Assembly (NCBI RefSeq): GCF_000142805.1
Contig: NC_013082.1
Location: 1,302,001 to 1,366,000, forward strand
Origin: Lachancea thermotolerans CBS 6340
Lineage: Eukaryota; Ascomycota; Saccharomycetes; Saccharomycetales; Saccharomycetaceae
Direction of reading: 5' to 3'
Length of the DNA stretch: 64,000 nt
In this document: positions 1-8,040 of the stretch, piece after piece
Numbering within the stretch: the stretch's first letter is position 1
Layout of the letters: each line of letters begins with the position of its first letter
Notes under the pieces: generated by a model
What the model was told of the DNA's origin: nothing
Databases searched by the model: none
Seen by the model: only the letters and a program-made list of their open reading frames with translations
Program-made: the position numbers and the translations under genes

Positions 1-27
1 TCAAACATCATTCTGTATGAGATCCTT

Positions 28-2406
28 ATGTGGATTCTGCGATACCAGTATATCGATGAAACTGGCTCAGAAATCAGAGTTTCTTGCTGCCTAAAAAAGG
101 GCACTCAATATGTCGTTGGGCGCTCGGTTAAGAGCCCTCTTCAAATTAAAGGCGATAAAAGTATATCAAGAAAACATGTCCAGCTGGAGGTCAGGCAAAA
201 TTCAAAGCTCGAAGTCCTAAATGCGGGAAAGCTTACCAAAATTGGTGGGGATAACGTGAAGATGGACCAAATGTTGGAGTTCGGTGCTGATCAAAGTGTC
301 GCACTGGAAATGGGAGCAGGGCCCGTGAAAGGTACAGTCACTTATGAACCGGCAATTTGGAAAATACCACACGACCTAGCTATTACAGAGAGCTTGAAAA
401 ATCATCTATCGCTCTATGACATACAAGTTACTAATTCTCTCACTTCCAAAACCAGTGTTCAGATCATCAAAGAACACCAGAAGTCGCACGGAAACTGCTT
501 GTTTGCGCTAGTTAAAAAAATACCCATTATGTGTGAGGGCTTCATTGGTGACTTTGTTTCACAATTCGCAGACACGCAAATCGACTTCGATGCTAAATGG
601 GAACAGATTACTTTAAAAAACGCTCCGTTTTTAGAACTTCAGACTAAAGATGCAGCTTTCAAAGGGTTGAACTTCGTGGTCACTAACCAAAAGACATTCG
701 CCATTTACAAGAGTATTATTGACGCAGGCTCTGGAAATTTGTGGCTATGCGGTGACGTATCCAACCTTGGTACCTTTATAGAAAAGCAAATCAAGTCAGA
801 GAACGTGGTTATTCTGATACACCTCATCGAAGAAGCACCTGCGCTTGCTTCGGAGCAAAACAACTCTATGCATATCCAGGAAGCCAAGCTACTCAAAAAC
901 AAGGCACGAAGTTTGGGCTTTAAAACTCGTGATGTGAATGATATTGTTGATGCAGTTCTTAAAAACGATATACTGAGTTTGCTAGACCGAGTACCGCAAG
1001 AAAAGGCTTTGGAAGAAAACTCAGCGGGAGGAAGCATTGCGGGCTCCCAGGTGCTTGCTGATATAGTCGCCGACGCTCCTAACTTGCGGAACAAGCGGAA
1101 AAGAGCAAACAGACAAATTCAGCCACTAAATAGTCTTGCGTTTTTCGGTGGGGGATCTTCTCTCTCACAAAAGTTGGAGCAAGTTTCTACTCCCGCAAAA
1201 GAGCAAAATCTTGAGCTTCAAGAGGGCTTGGGCGTGCACACAAATCCAGAAGTTCATCCTTTGTCTAAAAAGCCCCGTGAAGAAAAGAATACTCTGCATT
1301 CTGCTGGAAACAATTCAACAACAACTTTCTCTGAGACCCCAATACATCAAGAAGATGTCCAGATTGGTTCTGAACCTTTAAATCACTCAGCGGCTCATTC
1401 AGTAATCTCAAAGGAGGACGAATCTACGCATACGGACGAGAGGAACAAAACGTTGGTTAATTCTGCTAAAGATGCGCGCACCGTGACTTTCCCTTCTATA
1501 CATAAGAACGAACTCAAAAGCTCACGTACGCTCTCAAATGAGGCCAAAGTTGAAGGTAACATTAGCCATGCTGATACTGAGGTACAAGCTATCAAGCGCC
1601 CCAGGTCTCTCATACAGGCTTTCCAAGAAGCTAAACAACATGAAGTTCACAGACTAAAAAAAAACATGGCTGATGTTGGGAGTGAGGAGCTTACAGAAGA
1701 AGCCATTAATAAGCTCGACAACCTTGCTTCTGTAGAAAAGGTGGACTTGATGAGAAGGCCAAGTGAAGTACCTGAGAATTCTAATCAACGCATATTGACG
1801 AACCCACAGTGGGCTAGGAGAAAGAATTTCAAAAAGTTTGTGAAATTGTGGCCATCACATTCTTCTAGAAGCAGCCCAGATAATATCACTGATGCTGTTA
1901 GGAATAAAGCTTACCTCATAACCAGAGATTATGTGTCACTTTGTCCTTATGACGGTACCAGGAATAATAGCGCAGATGATGGATTTGGCGACGCTTGCCA
2001 ACAGCATGCTGCCGCGGAACAATCTAATCTAACAGCATCCCCCGGAAATTTGGCTTTGTTGGGAGTAGAGGTTGAGAATGGACCAGCGTTTGCTTTTCAA
2101 AGCCAGCGTGCCGCCAACTCACAGGCAAATTCTCTATTTAACGAGACTGACAATCGCAGAGTTGAGGAGAGGAGCCCAGAACGCAATCAAGAGCTTTTTG
2201 TAGTTGATGAGGACGACTCGCAACCACAAGTGGCGTGCTATAGCAATAATGTCTCTCAAGTTCCATCAAGGCTTGAAGATGCGGATCAAAGCCTGCAGCC
2301 CGACGAGCGCAGGGTACCAAGAGTCGCTTCGCTAAGAAATACTGTCCAACATGAAAGTGACGACAGTGATGACGAACCCCAATTTCGCTTTCAATCGAGA
2401 AGATAA
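28..2406 (+). CDS. XRS2: Xrs2, FHA/BRCT subunit of the Mre11-Rad50-Xrs2 DNA break complex
   Basis: Orthologue of yeast Xrs2 (NBS1 in animals), which targets Mre11-Rad50 to double-strand breaks and recruits the Tel1 kinase in the nucleus. The 792-aa product starts with a forkhead-associated domain (about residues 1-110) carrying the expected GRS and SISRKH phosphopeptide-binding motifs, followed by a BRCT-like region to about residue 320. A long, low-complexity, Ser/Asn/Glu-rich middle follows. The Mre11-binding motif KNFKKFVK lies at residues 599-606, and the acidic C-terminal tail ends in an FxF motif (EPQFRFQSRR) like the Tel1-binding end of Xrs2. S. cerevisiae Xrs2 is about 854 aa, so this copy is slightly short but complete. 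The ATG at 28 matches the family N-terminus. It is convergent with the YPR1-like gene, as XRS2 and YPR1 are in S. cerevisiae. Identification is confident. Confidence 0.95.
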   Translation: MWILRYQYIDETGSEIRVSCCLKKGTQYVVGRSVKSPLQIKGDKSISRKHVQLEVRQNSKLEVLNAGKLTKIGGDNVKMDQMLEFGADQSVALEMGAGPVKGTVTYEPAIWKIPHDLAITESLKNHLSLYDIQVTNSLTSKTSVQIIKEHQKSHGNCLFALVKKIPIMCEGFIGDFVSQFADTQIDFDAKWEQITLKNAPFLELQTKDAAFKGLNFVVTNQKTFAIYKSIIDAGSGNLWLCGDVSNLGTFIEKQIKSENVVILIHLIEEAPALASEQNNSMHIQEAKLLKNKARSLGFKTRDVNDIVDAVLKNDILSLLDRVPQEKALEENSAGGSIAGSQVLADIVADAPNLRNKRKRANRQIQPLNSLAFFGGGSSLSQKLEQVSTPAKEQNLELQEGLGVHTNPEVHPLSKKPREEKNTLHSAGNNSTTTFSETPIHQEDVQIGSEPLNHSAAHSVISKEDESTHTDERNKTLVNSAKDARTVTFPSIHKNELKSSRTLSNEAKVEGNISHADTEVQAIKRPRSLIQAFQEAKQHEVHRLKKNMADVGSEELTEEAINKLDNLASVEKVDLMRRPSEVPENSNQRILTNPQWARRKNFKKFVKLWPSHSSRSSPDNITDAVRNKAYLITRDYVSLCPYDGTRNNSADDGFGDACQQHAAAEQSNLTASPGNLALLGVEVENGPAFAFQSQRAANSQANSLFNETDNRRVEERSPERNQELFVVDEDDSQPQVACYSNNVSQVPSRLEDADQSLQPDERRVPRVASLRNTVQHESDDSDDEPQFRFQSRR

Positions 2407-2478
2407 GCGACCATTCATATCTCATTGAGATTCATATTTAACGACATACTTTCATAAAATAGCACAGGATACATTGCA

Positions 2479-3408
2479 TCATTCTTCGAACGAGAACCAG
2501 GTTGGATTGTGGATTCTTTTAGTGCCCCTTTCTTGCGCGAGCTCGTTGATTCTCCTCAAATCACCCTCAGGGATGTCAAACGTGTGAAGATTGGCTTCGA
2601 TCCGCGAAGGAGTCTTGGACTTGACAAGAACGGCGTGGCCCCTTTGCAGGCCCCAGCTTACAAGTAGCTGAGCCGGTTCGACATGAAGCTTTTTGGAAAT
2701 TTCTCTCACAACAGGTTCATCCAAGAGAGGGGCGCCCTCGGATCCAAGAGGGGAATAGGCTTCCATGAGAATGTTGTTTTTCTTGCAAAACGAGAGCATT
2801 TTGTTCTGGGGTAAAAAGGGGTGAGTTTCCAACTGGCTTGCAGCTGGGACTATTTTGTTCCCCGGTGAATCTATCAGCTTCTTCAGTTGCGAGACAGAGA
2901 AGTTGGCCACTCCGAGGGCATTTGTCTTTCCAGTCGCAGGCAATTCTTGCATTAGCTCCCAAGTTTTCACATAGTCCCAACCTTCATCCACGTCTGGCTG
3001 ACCGTCCTTCCTTTTAGGAATGAGCATGTAGTTGGTGTGTTTGACTTGTTCCGACCTAAAGGCTACAGGCCAATGCATCATGTAAAGGTCCACATAGTCT
3101 AGCCCCAGCCTTTTCAAAGACTGACTGAGCGCTGTCTTAGGGTCGCGATGCTGTGTGCACCACAGTTTGGTAGTGACGAAAAGCTCTTCCCGGGGTACGC
3201 CAGAGTCTCGGATAGCCCTGCCAACAACTTGCTCGTTCATGCAGACAGCAGCTATGTCTATGTGCCGGTAACCTGCCTTTATAGCAGCTAGTGTCGCGTT
3301 GTAGCCATTTTCTTTAGTCGATCTCCAGGTTCCCAAACCAAGAAGCGGTATTTGTGCACCCGTGTTCAGTTTCGCTGTTGCTGTGCATTTTTTCAAGACT
3401 GTGGTCAT
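2479..3408 (-). CDS. YPR1: Aldo-keto reductase of the Ypr1/Gcy1 type, catalytic Tyr replaced by Cys
   Basis: A 309-aa aldo-keto reductase in the position of S. cerevisiae YPR1 (next to XRS2) and GCY1 (next to RIO1), so it descends from the single ancestor of that pair. Family members reduce aldehydes and ketones with NADPH in the cytosol. The fold is complete: N-terminal AQIPLLGLGTW, catalytic Asp51 (HID), Lys81 (TTKLW) and His112 (MHWP), and the C-terminal KS...R cofactor motif. However, the catalytic tyrosine, normally in AAxY, is Cys56 (AAVC; codon 3241-3243). The nicotinamide-contacting GVSNF motif reads GVANF (Ala168), and NQxExHP reads SQLETHP. These changes predict weak or altered activity, so the enzyme name is a family label and not a proven function. 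The start at 3408 matches the family; the open frame extends further but has no earlier ATG. Confidence 0.9.
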   Translation of the reverse strand: MTTVLKKCTATAKLNTGAQIPLLGLGTWRSTKENGYNATLAAIKAGYRHIDIAAVCMNEQVVGRAIRDSGVPREELFVTTKLWCTQHRDPKTALSQSLKRLGLDYVDLYMMHWPVAFRSEQVKHTNYMLIPKRKDGQPDVDEGWDYVKTWELMQELPATGKTNALGVANFSVSQLKKLIDSPGNKIVPAASQLETHPFLPQNKMLSFCKKNNILMEAYSPLGSEGAPLLDEPVVREISKKLHVEPAQLLVSWGLQRGHAVLVKSKTPSRIEANLHTFDIPEGDLRRINELAQERGTKRIHNPTWFSFEE

Positions 3409-3672
3409 TCCTCCAAGGTTTGTCAAGTATTGCGTTGACGTTCGTTTTGAAAAAACAGCGAAACTCAATCAAAGCTCTTCTCAAGGGTGCAACAATCTAT
3501 CAAAGTTGAACGTCCATATAGTCACTTAATCACTTAATCTCTCAAGCGCAAAGCCGGTTGGCATTGGTTGCGGTCCTGCAAGGATTCTTCCAAATGGACT
3601 TTTCTTTGCGCTACTGGCTGCACATGAACCTTGAAAAATAAATGAAGTCACAGAGCATCGCAGTAGCTGTAG

Positions 3673-4425
3673 TTATGCCAAGTAATGATGGCACACCCTG
3701 TAGCTCCAATTTTCAGCGCGTATCCACCATCTTTGCCACAGTTTTTTGTGCTTCAAGTCTTGGTCAACATCATCTTGATCAACCAAATATTTAGGATGAC
3801 GGAAAAGTCGCTGGACGAACGCTAGAATGATGAAGTTAAAGTAGAAGCGCGAAACCAAGGCTATAAGAGACACTAAGATAGTGAAGAAGTATTCTGTTGC
3901 TTGTGAGGCACTTTGGGAGCTAAGAGTCTCCCCTCTTGCAGTCAAGAGCTTCGAACCGGAACTGATTCCACCGCTGGTCTGCTGAGTGGCCGACGAGGGG
4001 TCTGAGAGCTCGGACTCCTTTGCCGCAAACCACATTCCGCTAAACCACAGGGTGAAAAAGCACGTTATTAGTGTGTCGGCGGTGAATGTGAGGAGCACGA
4101 AAGCATAGGTCTGCAGCTTGGGCTTGTAAACGGTCGTGAGCCCTAGGGAATATACGACGAGAGTGAAAACGGAAGTAAGGTAAAGAACCCATTGCATAAA
4201 GTCCAGCTGGTGACCCGTAAGGAGCCCTAGAATCCCGTAGAACCCACTGCACTTGTTAAGTATGGTTATTCCGAGGCCTATCTCGACGCCCATGTAGAGC
4301 GGGAAGACACCCAAAAATGACTGCAGAAAGTGTTAGAGGAGTGCGCGAGACCTGTGGACTGCCCATGGCAGCTAGGAGCATAAATATGTACGTACTTGCG
4401 GGAGCTGTAGCATATCGCGTTGCAT
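3673..4425 (-). CDS. KEI1: Kei1, regulatory subunit of inositol phosphorylceramide synthase (two exons)
   Basis: Spliced gene: exon 1 is 4425-4396 and exon 2 is 4320-3673 on the minus strand. Kei1 is an essential partner of Aur1 in the Golgi, needed for inositol phosphorylceramide synthesis. Exon 1 encodes MQRDMLQLPQ and joins in phase 0 to SFLGVFPLYMGVEI, matching the family N-terminus (LPKSFLG...PLY). The product has four hydrophobic segments, with conserved stretches ILNKCSGFYGILGL, LDFMQWVLYL, CFFTLWF and RFYFNFI, and the family C-terminal block HPKYLVDQDDV. It is 225 aa from the first ATG or 221 aa from the ATG at 4413; the S. cerevisiae protein is 221 aa, which slightly favours the second. 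KEI1 is also spliced near its 5' end in S. cerevisiae. It shares a 166-bp divergent promoter with RIO1. Confidence 0.92.
4321..4395 (-). other. KEI1 intron (75 nt)
   Basis: Minus-strand intron with 5' splice site GTACGT (4395-4390), a branch-point-like CTAAC (4336-4332, branch A near 4333), and acceptor CTGCAG ending at 4321. Removing it restores a protein that aligns without gaps to the Kei1 N-terminus. This is inferred from sequence; no transcript was seen. Confidence 0.88.
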
Positions 4426-4494
4426 TCTGTCAGATATGGCGTATATATTGTCTGAGTGTGTTGAGCGCGGTATCGAGATCACTAACTTACTCGT

Positions 4495-4518
4495 AAAAAA
4501 TTTCAAGAAGCTCATCGC
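4495..4518 (+). promoter_or_regulatory. RRPE plus PAC pair in the RIO1 promoter
   Basis: AAAAAATTTCA (4495-4505) resembles RRPE, and CTCATCGC (4511-4518) is the reverse complement of the PAC core GCGATGAG. The pair lies about 75-95 bp before the RIO1 ATG, the usual arrangement in yeast ribosome-biogenesis promoters (Stb3 and Dot6/Tod6 binding). Function here is inferred. Confidence 0.7.
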
Positions 4519-4591
4519 CATACGTTTCCCTGTCAAGCGCGACTTGAAAAGAAGTTCCAGAGCCACTGCACCAGCGCGAGACCACTGTAAA

Positions 4592-6058
4592 ATGAGCCTA
4601 GAAGATGGTTTGGGCAAGCTAAGCTTGCATGAGAAACATGGGGCTGACAGGGACCATATCAACACCCAAATCCTTGATAAACACGCTCACAACATCAAGA
4701 CTGATGAACTCTCGGTCACCAGAGCAAAAACGAGCAAAGATAAGGCCAACAGAGCTACTGTGGAGAACGTCCTAGACCCTAGGACCATGCGATTTCTACA
4801 AGCCTTAAAGAGCAGAGGAGTTATCTCCGAGTTCAACGGGTGCTTAAGCACAGGGAAAGAAGCCAATGTCTACCATGCCTTCGCAGGGTATGGCGCTAAA
4901 TCATCTGAAGAAGAGCAGAAGGTCCTGCCCAATCAGGGGGAGAGACGCGAGTATGCAATCAAAATCTACAAGACATCCATTCTGGTTTTCAAAGATCGCG
5001 AGCGATATGTCGATGGCGAGTTTCGGTTCCGGAACTCGCGCTCTCAGCATAACCCAAGGAAAATGATCAAAATCTGGGCCGAGAAGGAGTTCAGAAACTT
5101 GAAGCGAATTTACCAAAGTGGTGTAGTCCCCGCCCCTGAGCCTATTGAGGTCAAGTCCAACGTGCTTGTTATGGAGTTTTTGAACCGTGGAGACGGCTTT
5201 GCTTCGCCTAAGCTGAAAGACTTTCCTTACAAGGATCGCGACGAAACATTGTATTACTACCATACGATGGTGGCATACATTCGGTTGCTCTACCAATGCT
5301 GTCAGCTAGTGCATGCAGACTTGTCTGAGTACAACACTATTGTTCACAACCAAAAACTTTATGTCATTGATGTCTCTCAAAGCGTACAGCCTGAACACCC
5401 TATGAGTTTGGACTTTCTCAGGATGGATATCAAAAACATTAACAGCTACTTCGAGCGTATGTCGATCGACATCTTCCCAGAAAGAGCTATCTTCCAGTTT
5501 GTTATTTCAGACAAGCTTGAAAAATTCGAGGGCGAATACACGAATGCCGAAGACCTGAGGCAGTATGTTGCTAAAACGCTACGCCCCAAATCTGGCCCCG
5601 AAGATGAGGCGGAAGATGAGGTTTTTAGGTCCCTCCACTTGGTGAGGAATCTTGGCGGTCTTGAAGAGCGAGACTTTGATAGGTTTACGCTAGGAAAGTT
5701 CGACCTGCTAAAGAGCCTTATTGCTCACGATAATCAAAAGGTTGCCAGTAACTTTACTGCCTCCGAGCAATACGAACTGTCCTCATCAAGCGACGAAGAA
5801 GTCAGTGAAGATGAAGATTACAACGAAAGCGGAAGTGGAAGCGAGGACGACGATGGAGATGACGAAAGTGGAGAGAGTTCAGACGAAGAAGAGTGGCTCG
5901 AGAAATCTAAAGAGATTAAGGGGAAAAAGCACGAAGATAAAGATTCAAAGAAACAACGGAAAACCGATGCCAAAGAGGCCAAAAGGGAAAAACGGAAGAC
6001 CAAAGTCAAAAAGCATATCAAGAAAAAGCTTATCAAGAAGACCAAGTCAAAGAAATAA
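4592..6058 (+). CDS. RIO1: Rio1 atypical protein kinase, 18S rRNA maturation
   Basis: Rio1 is an atypical serine kinase/ATPase needed for cytoplasmic maturation of 20S pre-rRNA and for cell-cycle progression. The 488-aa product has the RIO nucleotide-binding loop STGKEANVYHAF, the catalytic loop HADLSEYN and the metal-binding IDVSQSV, all intact. The tail is acidic (Glu/Asp/Ser rich) and then strongly basic (KKHIKKKLIKKTKSKK), as in the S. cerevisiae protein of 484 aa. The open frame continues upstream to an ATG at 4436, but the family begins MSLED, so the ATG at 4592 is chosen. The promoter carries an RRPE/PAC pair. It is divergent from KEI1 and convergent with RTC5. Confidence 0.96.
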   Translation: MSLEDGLGKLSLHEKHGADRDHINTQILDKHAHNIKTDELSVTRAKTSKDKANRATVENVLDPRTMRFLQALKSRGVISEFNGCLSTGKEANVYHAFAGYGAKSSEEEQKVLPNQGERREYAIKIYKTSILVFKDRERYVDGEFRFRNSRSQHNPRKMIKIWAEKEFRNLKRIYQSGVVPAPEPIEVKSNVLVMEFLNRGDGFASPKLKDFPYKDRDETLYYYHTMVAYIRLLYQCCQLVHADLSEYNTIVHNQKLYVIDVSQSVQPEHPMSLDFLRMDIKNINSYFERMSIDIFPERAIFQFVISDKLEKFEGEYTNAEDLRQYVAKTLRPKSGPEDEAEDEVFRSLHLVRNLGGLEERDFDRFTLGKFDLLKSLIAHDNQKVASNFTASEQYELSSSSDEEVSEDEDYNESGSGSEDDDGDDESGESSDEEEWLEKSKEIKGKKHEDKDSKKQRKTDAKEAKREKRKTKVKKHIKKKLIKKTKSKK

Positions 6059-6132
6059 GTAAATAATGTGGCGTAGCCTTCATCAGTTTAATGAACTTGT
6101 AAAATAGGTTAATTACGGTAGATTTTCGTTTT

Positions 6133-7797
6133 TTAAACAGAACCACCGCTTTGGTTCTGCCCGACCAAACCAGCAAGTTCCAAAAGTGCCCTGTCATCGT
6201 TTACGCTTTTTAGGTTTATGCGTTGCCGGCGCTGGGCCTCAGCCTCTTCCCATTCCCAATTCTTCATTTGCTCTTCTAACTCCTTTTCGCCTCCGCAGCC
6301 CCATGTTTCAATATCCTGTATCAAAAACTTATGCTCACTGGTAGGAGTATTAGAAGGAGCTATGCTTCCGCCAAAACCAACGTTTCTGAACGCTGCGAAT
6401 TCCAAGTTGGGATCGATTGTAAGCGAGACATTTCCTGGCACAAATTTGACACCACTAGACTTTATGATAGGTTGAGGGCTGCCTATCCCTATTCCGCCAC
6501 CCAAGGTATTGAAGTACACATTTCCAGGTTTACTGGCTTTGTAAACCTCTTGAATTGGCGATAGCTGCACTATTGTAGTTTTGATGTCACCGAAAAGCTC
6601 TGAATTTGTGACCTTCCATGGCTCATTAATTAATATTGCAAATAGAAGCTTTCTCTTACCAGATAAAGCTGGAAGAATATGTTGGTCTTCGTCTTTCAAC
6701 CGTGGGTACTCATCTAGGAACTTTTTGTAACGCTGGTTTTTGTTCTTTGCGTAATCTTGGTCGTCCGGGATTCTTGAGCCTTGAACAAGCAAAATCGATG
6801 GTGCCATCCATTTGAAGGCCTTTGCTTGGAAGGATCGCATTGAAAATCCGCTATCCCTTCCAACGTACAACTTTTGAAGCCTAGAGAAAACAAGCTCTCT
6901 TGGCCAAACAGTTGCGAGCTGTGCCAGTAGCGGTTCCGTCACAAGCTTCGACTGGGGTATCAGGGGTTTTGACGCCTCTAAATCAACAAGGTCTCTGTTC
7001 AAGAACAAAACATGCTCCATGAGGCATTCTAAGGGTACGAGCAAATTTGGGCACACGGAAGATATAACGTTCTGAAACTGTGTGTACGATATAACATTTT
7101 TCAAGGCATCCTGTGAAGTTAGAATGTCTGTGTTCATTGTTCGCAGTATGCTCAATGCACAAGTCTTGAACGAGTCCCATTTCTCGCTGATATTGACGTC
7201 CAGCCTCGAGTTCTTGATGACAGTAGCCTTCGACATTGTGAGCATCAGAGTCAGAAACTCCAGCATTGTTTCTGCGGGCACCACGAGCTCTTCTTCCGCC
7301 ACGTTATTGAAGGTTGCGATCACTTTGGGTGCGTCCAGAGAATCATTGGAGTTCGGGAGGGACGACATCTCCTTCACTGCCTTGTTCAAGGCCAGGGATA
7401 TGTACACGAGCTTCGTGTGATTATAGCGCTTGTCCTGTACGTATTCCAAGCACCGATTTTTGTTTAGCAGTACACAGCTTTTCAAAACGCCCATGTATGT
7501 GACGTTCTCGTAACAGTCCTTTATTAAAGGGAAGTTGGCCAAAGTCTGAACGCAGTTGAAAAGGAGCCCTTCCACCGCCTCATTTGCATTTTGAAGACGC
7601 AACACCCTCATCAACTCTTTTCTATTCAGCGCCGCATCCAGAGGCTTGCCGTCTATATTGCCTTTATAAGACACCAACTCCGGGGTACTGACCAGTTTCA
7701 GCGCTTTTTTGTCGTACCACGATAATAAATCATTTTCTGACTCAAAATGTGTACTGCTTTGGGAGCTACTAACCGTGTTAGAACTATTCTGGCCCAT
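6133..7797 (-). CDS. RTC5: Rtc5, TLDc-domain protein
   Basis: Orthologue of Rtc5, a TLDc-family protein linked to telomere-capping phenotypes and to regulation of the vacuolar proton ATPase. The 554-aa product ends with a TLDc-type region (about residues 330-530) containing WKVTNSELFGD, YFNTLGGGIGIG and FLIQDIETWGCGGEKELEEQ, followed by a conserved tail ending LAGLVGQNQSGGSV. The N-terminus MGQNSS fits the MGxxxS pattern for N-myristoylation, which would anchor it to the vacuole membrane. That motif and the family alignment fix the start at 7797; the frame stays open upstream to 7935 without family similarity. It is divergent from ESF1 and lies next to RIO1 as in S. cerevisiae. Confidence 0.95.
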   Translation of the reverse strand: MGQNSSNTVSSSQSSTHFESENDLLSWYDKKALKLVSTPELVSYKGNIDGKPLDAALNRKELMRVLRLQNANEAVEGLLFNCVQTLANFPLIKDCYENVTYMGVLKSCVLLNKNRCLEYVQDKRYNHTKLVYISLALNKAVKEMSSLPNSNDSLDAPKVIATFNNVAEEELVVPAETMLEFLTLMLTMSKATVIKNSRLDVNISEKWDSFKTCALSILRTMNTDILTSQDALKNVISYTQFQNVISSVCPNLLVPLECLMEHVLFLNRDLVDLEASKPLIPQSKLVTEPLLAQLATVWPRELVFSRLQKLYVGRDSGFSMRSFQAKAFKWMAPSILLVQGSRIPDDQDYAKNKNQRYKKFLDEYPRLKDEDQHILPALSGKRKLLFAILINEPWKVTNSELFGDIKTTIVQLSPIQEVYKASKPGNVYFNTLGGGIGIGSPQPIIKSSGVKFVPGNVSLTIDPNLEFAAFRNVGFGGSIAPSNTPTSEHKFLIQDIETWGCGGEKELEEQMKNWEWEEAEAQRRQRINLKSVNDDRALLELAGLVGQNQSGGSV

Positions 7798-7950
7798 GCT
7801 ATCACTGAAGAAGGGAACTATTCTCGGAGTTTCTACACGCTTACACTTGTTCGTTTCCCAAGGGAAATCATCTGGTACCCGTATTTTTCTTTGAGTACGC
7901 GTACTCGTGTAAATTCGCGATTTTTCAATATGCAAATTTTACATAGCGAT

Positions 7951-7984
7951 CTCATCTCATCTCATCTCATCGCATCGCATCGCA
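7951..7984. promoter_or_regulatory. CTCAT/CGCAT pentamer repeat containing a PAC site, upstream of ESF1
   Basis: Four tandem CTCAT units (7951-7970) are followed by nearly three CGCAT units (7971-7984). Read on the minus strand, 7973-7961 gives GCGATGAGATGAG, a full PAC motif extended by repeated ATGAG. It lies about 70 bp before the ESF1 ATG and is therefore both a microsatellite and a probable ribosome-biogenesis control site. Confidence 0.75.
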
Positions 7985-8040
7985 GCACATCTCGTCGAAC
8001 TTTCTTCCTGGGCATAAAACAATACAAGGACTGCCTGAGC

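Noticed and set aside
4436-4591. N-terminal extension of RIO1 from the upstream ATG
   Set aside because: It would cover the RRPE/PAC motifs and most of the divergent promoter, and the family begins at MSLED.
7766-7772. TACTAAC branch-like motif suggesting an intron before ESF1
   Set aside because: It lies antisense within RTC5 coding sequence and no donor/acceptor pair improves the ESF1 start.
7747-8040. N-terminal extension of ESF1
   Set aside because: It overlaps the start of divergent RTC5 and the PAC repeat; family similarity starts only after 8041.
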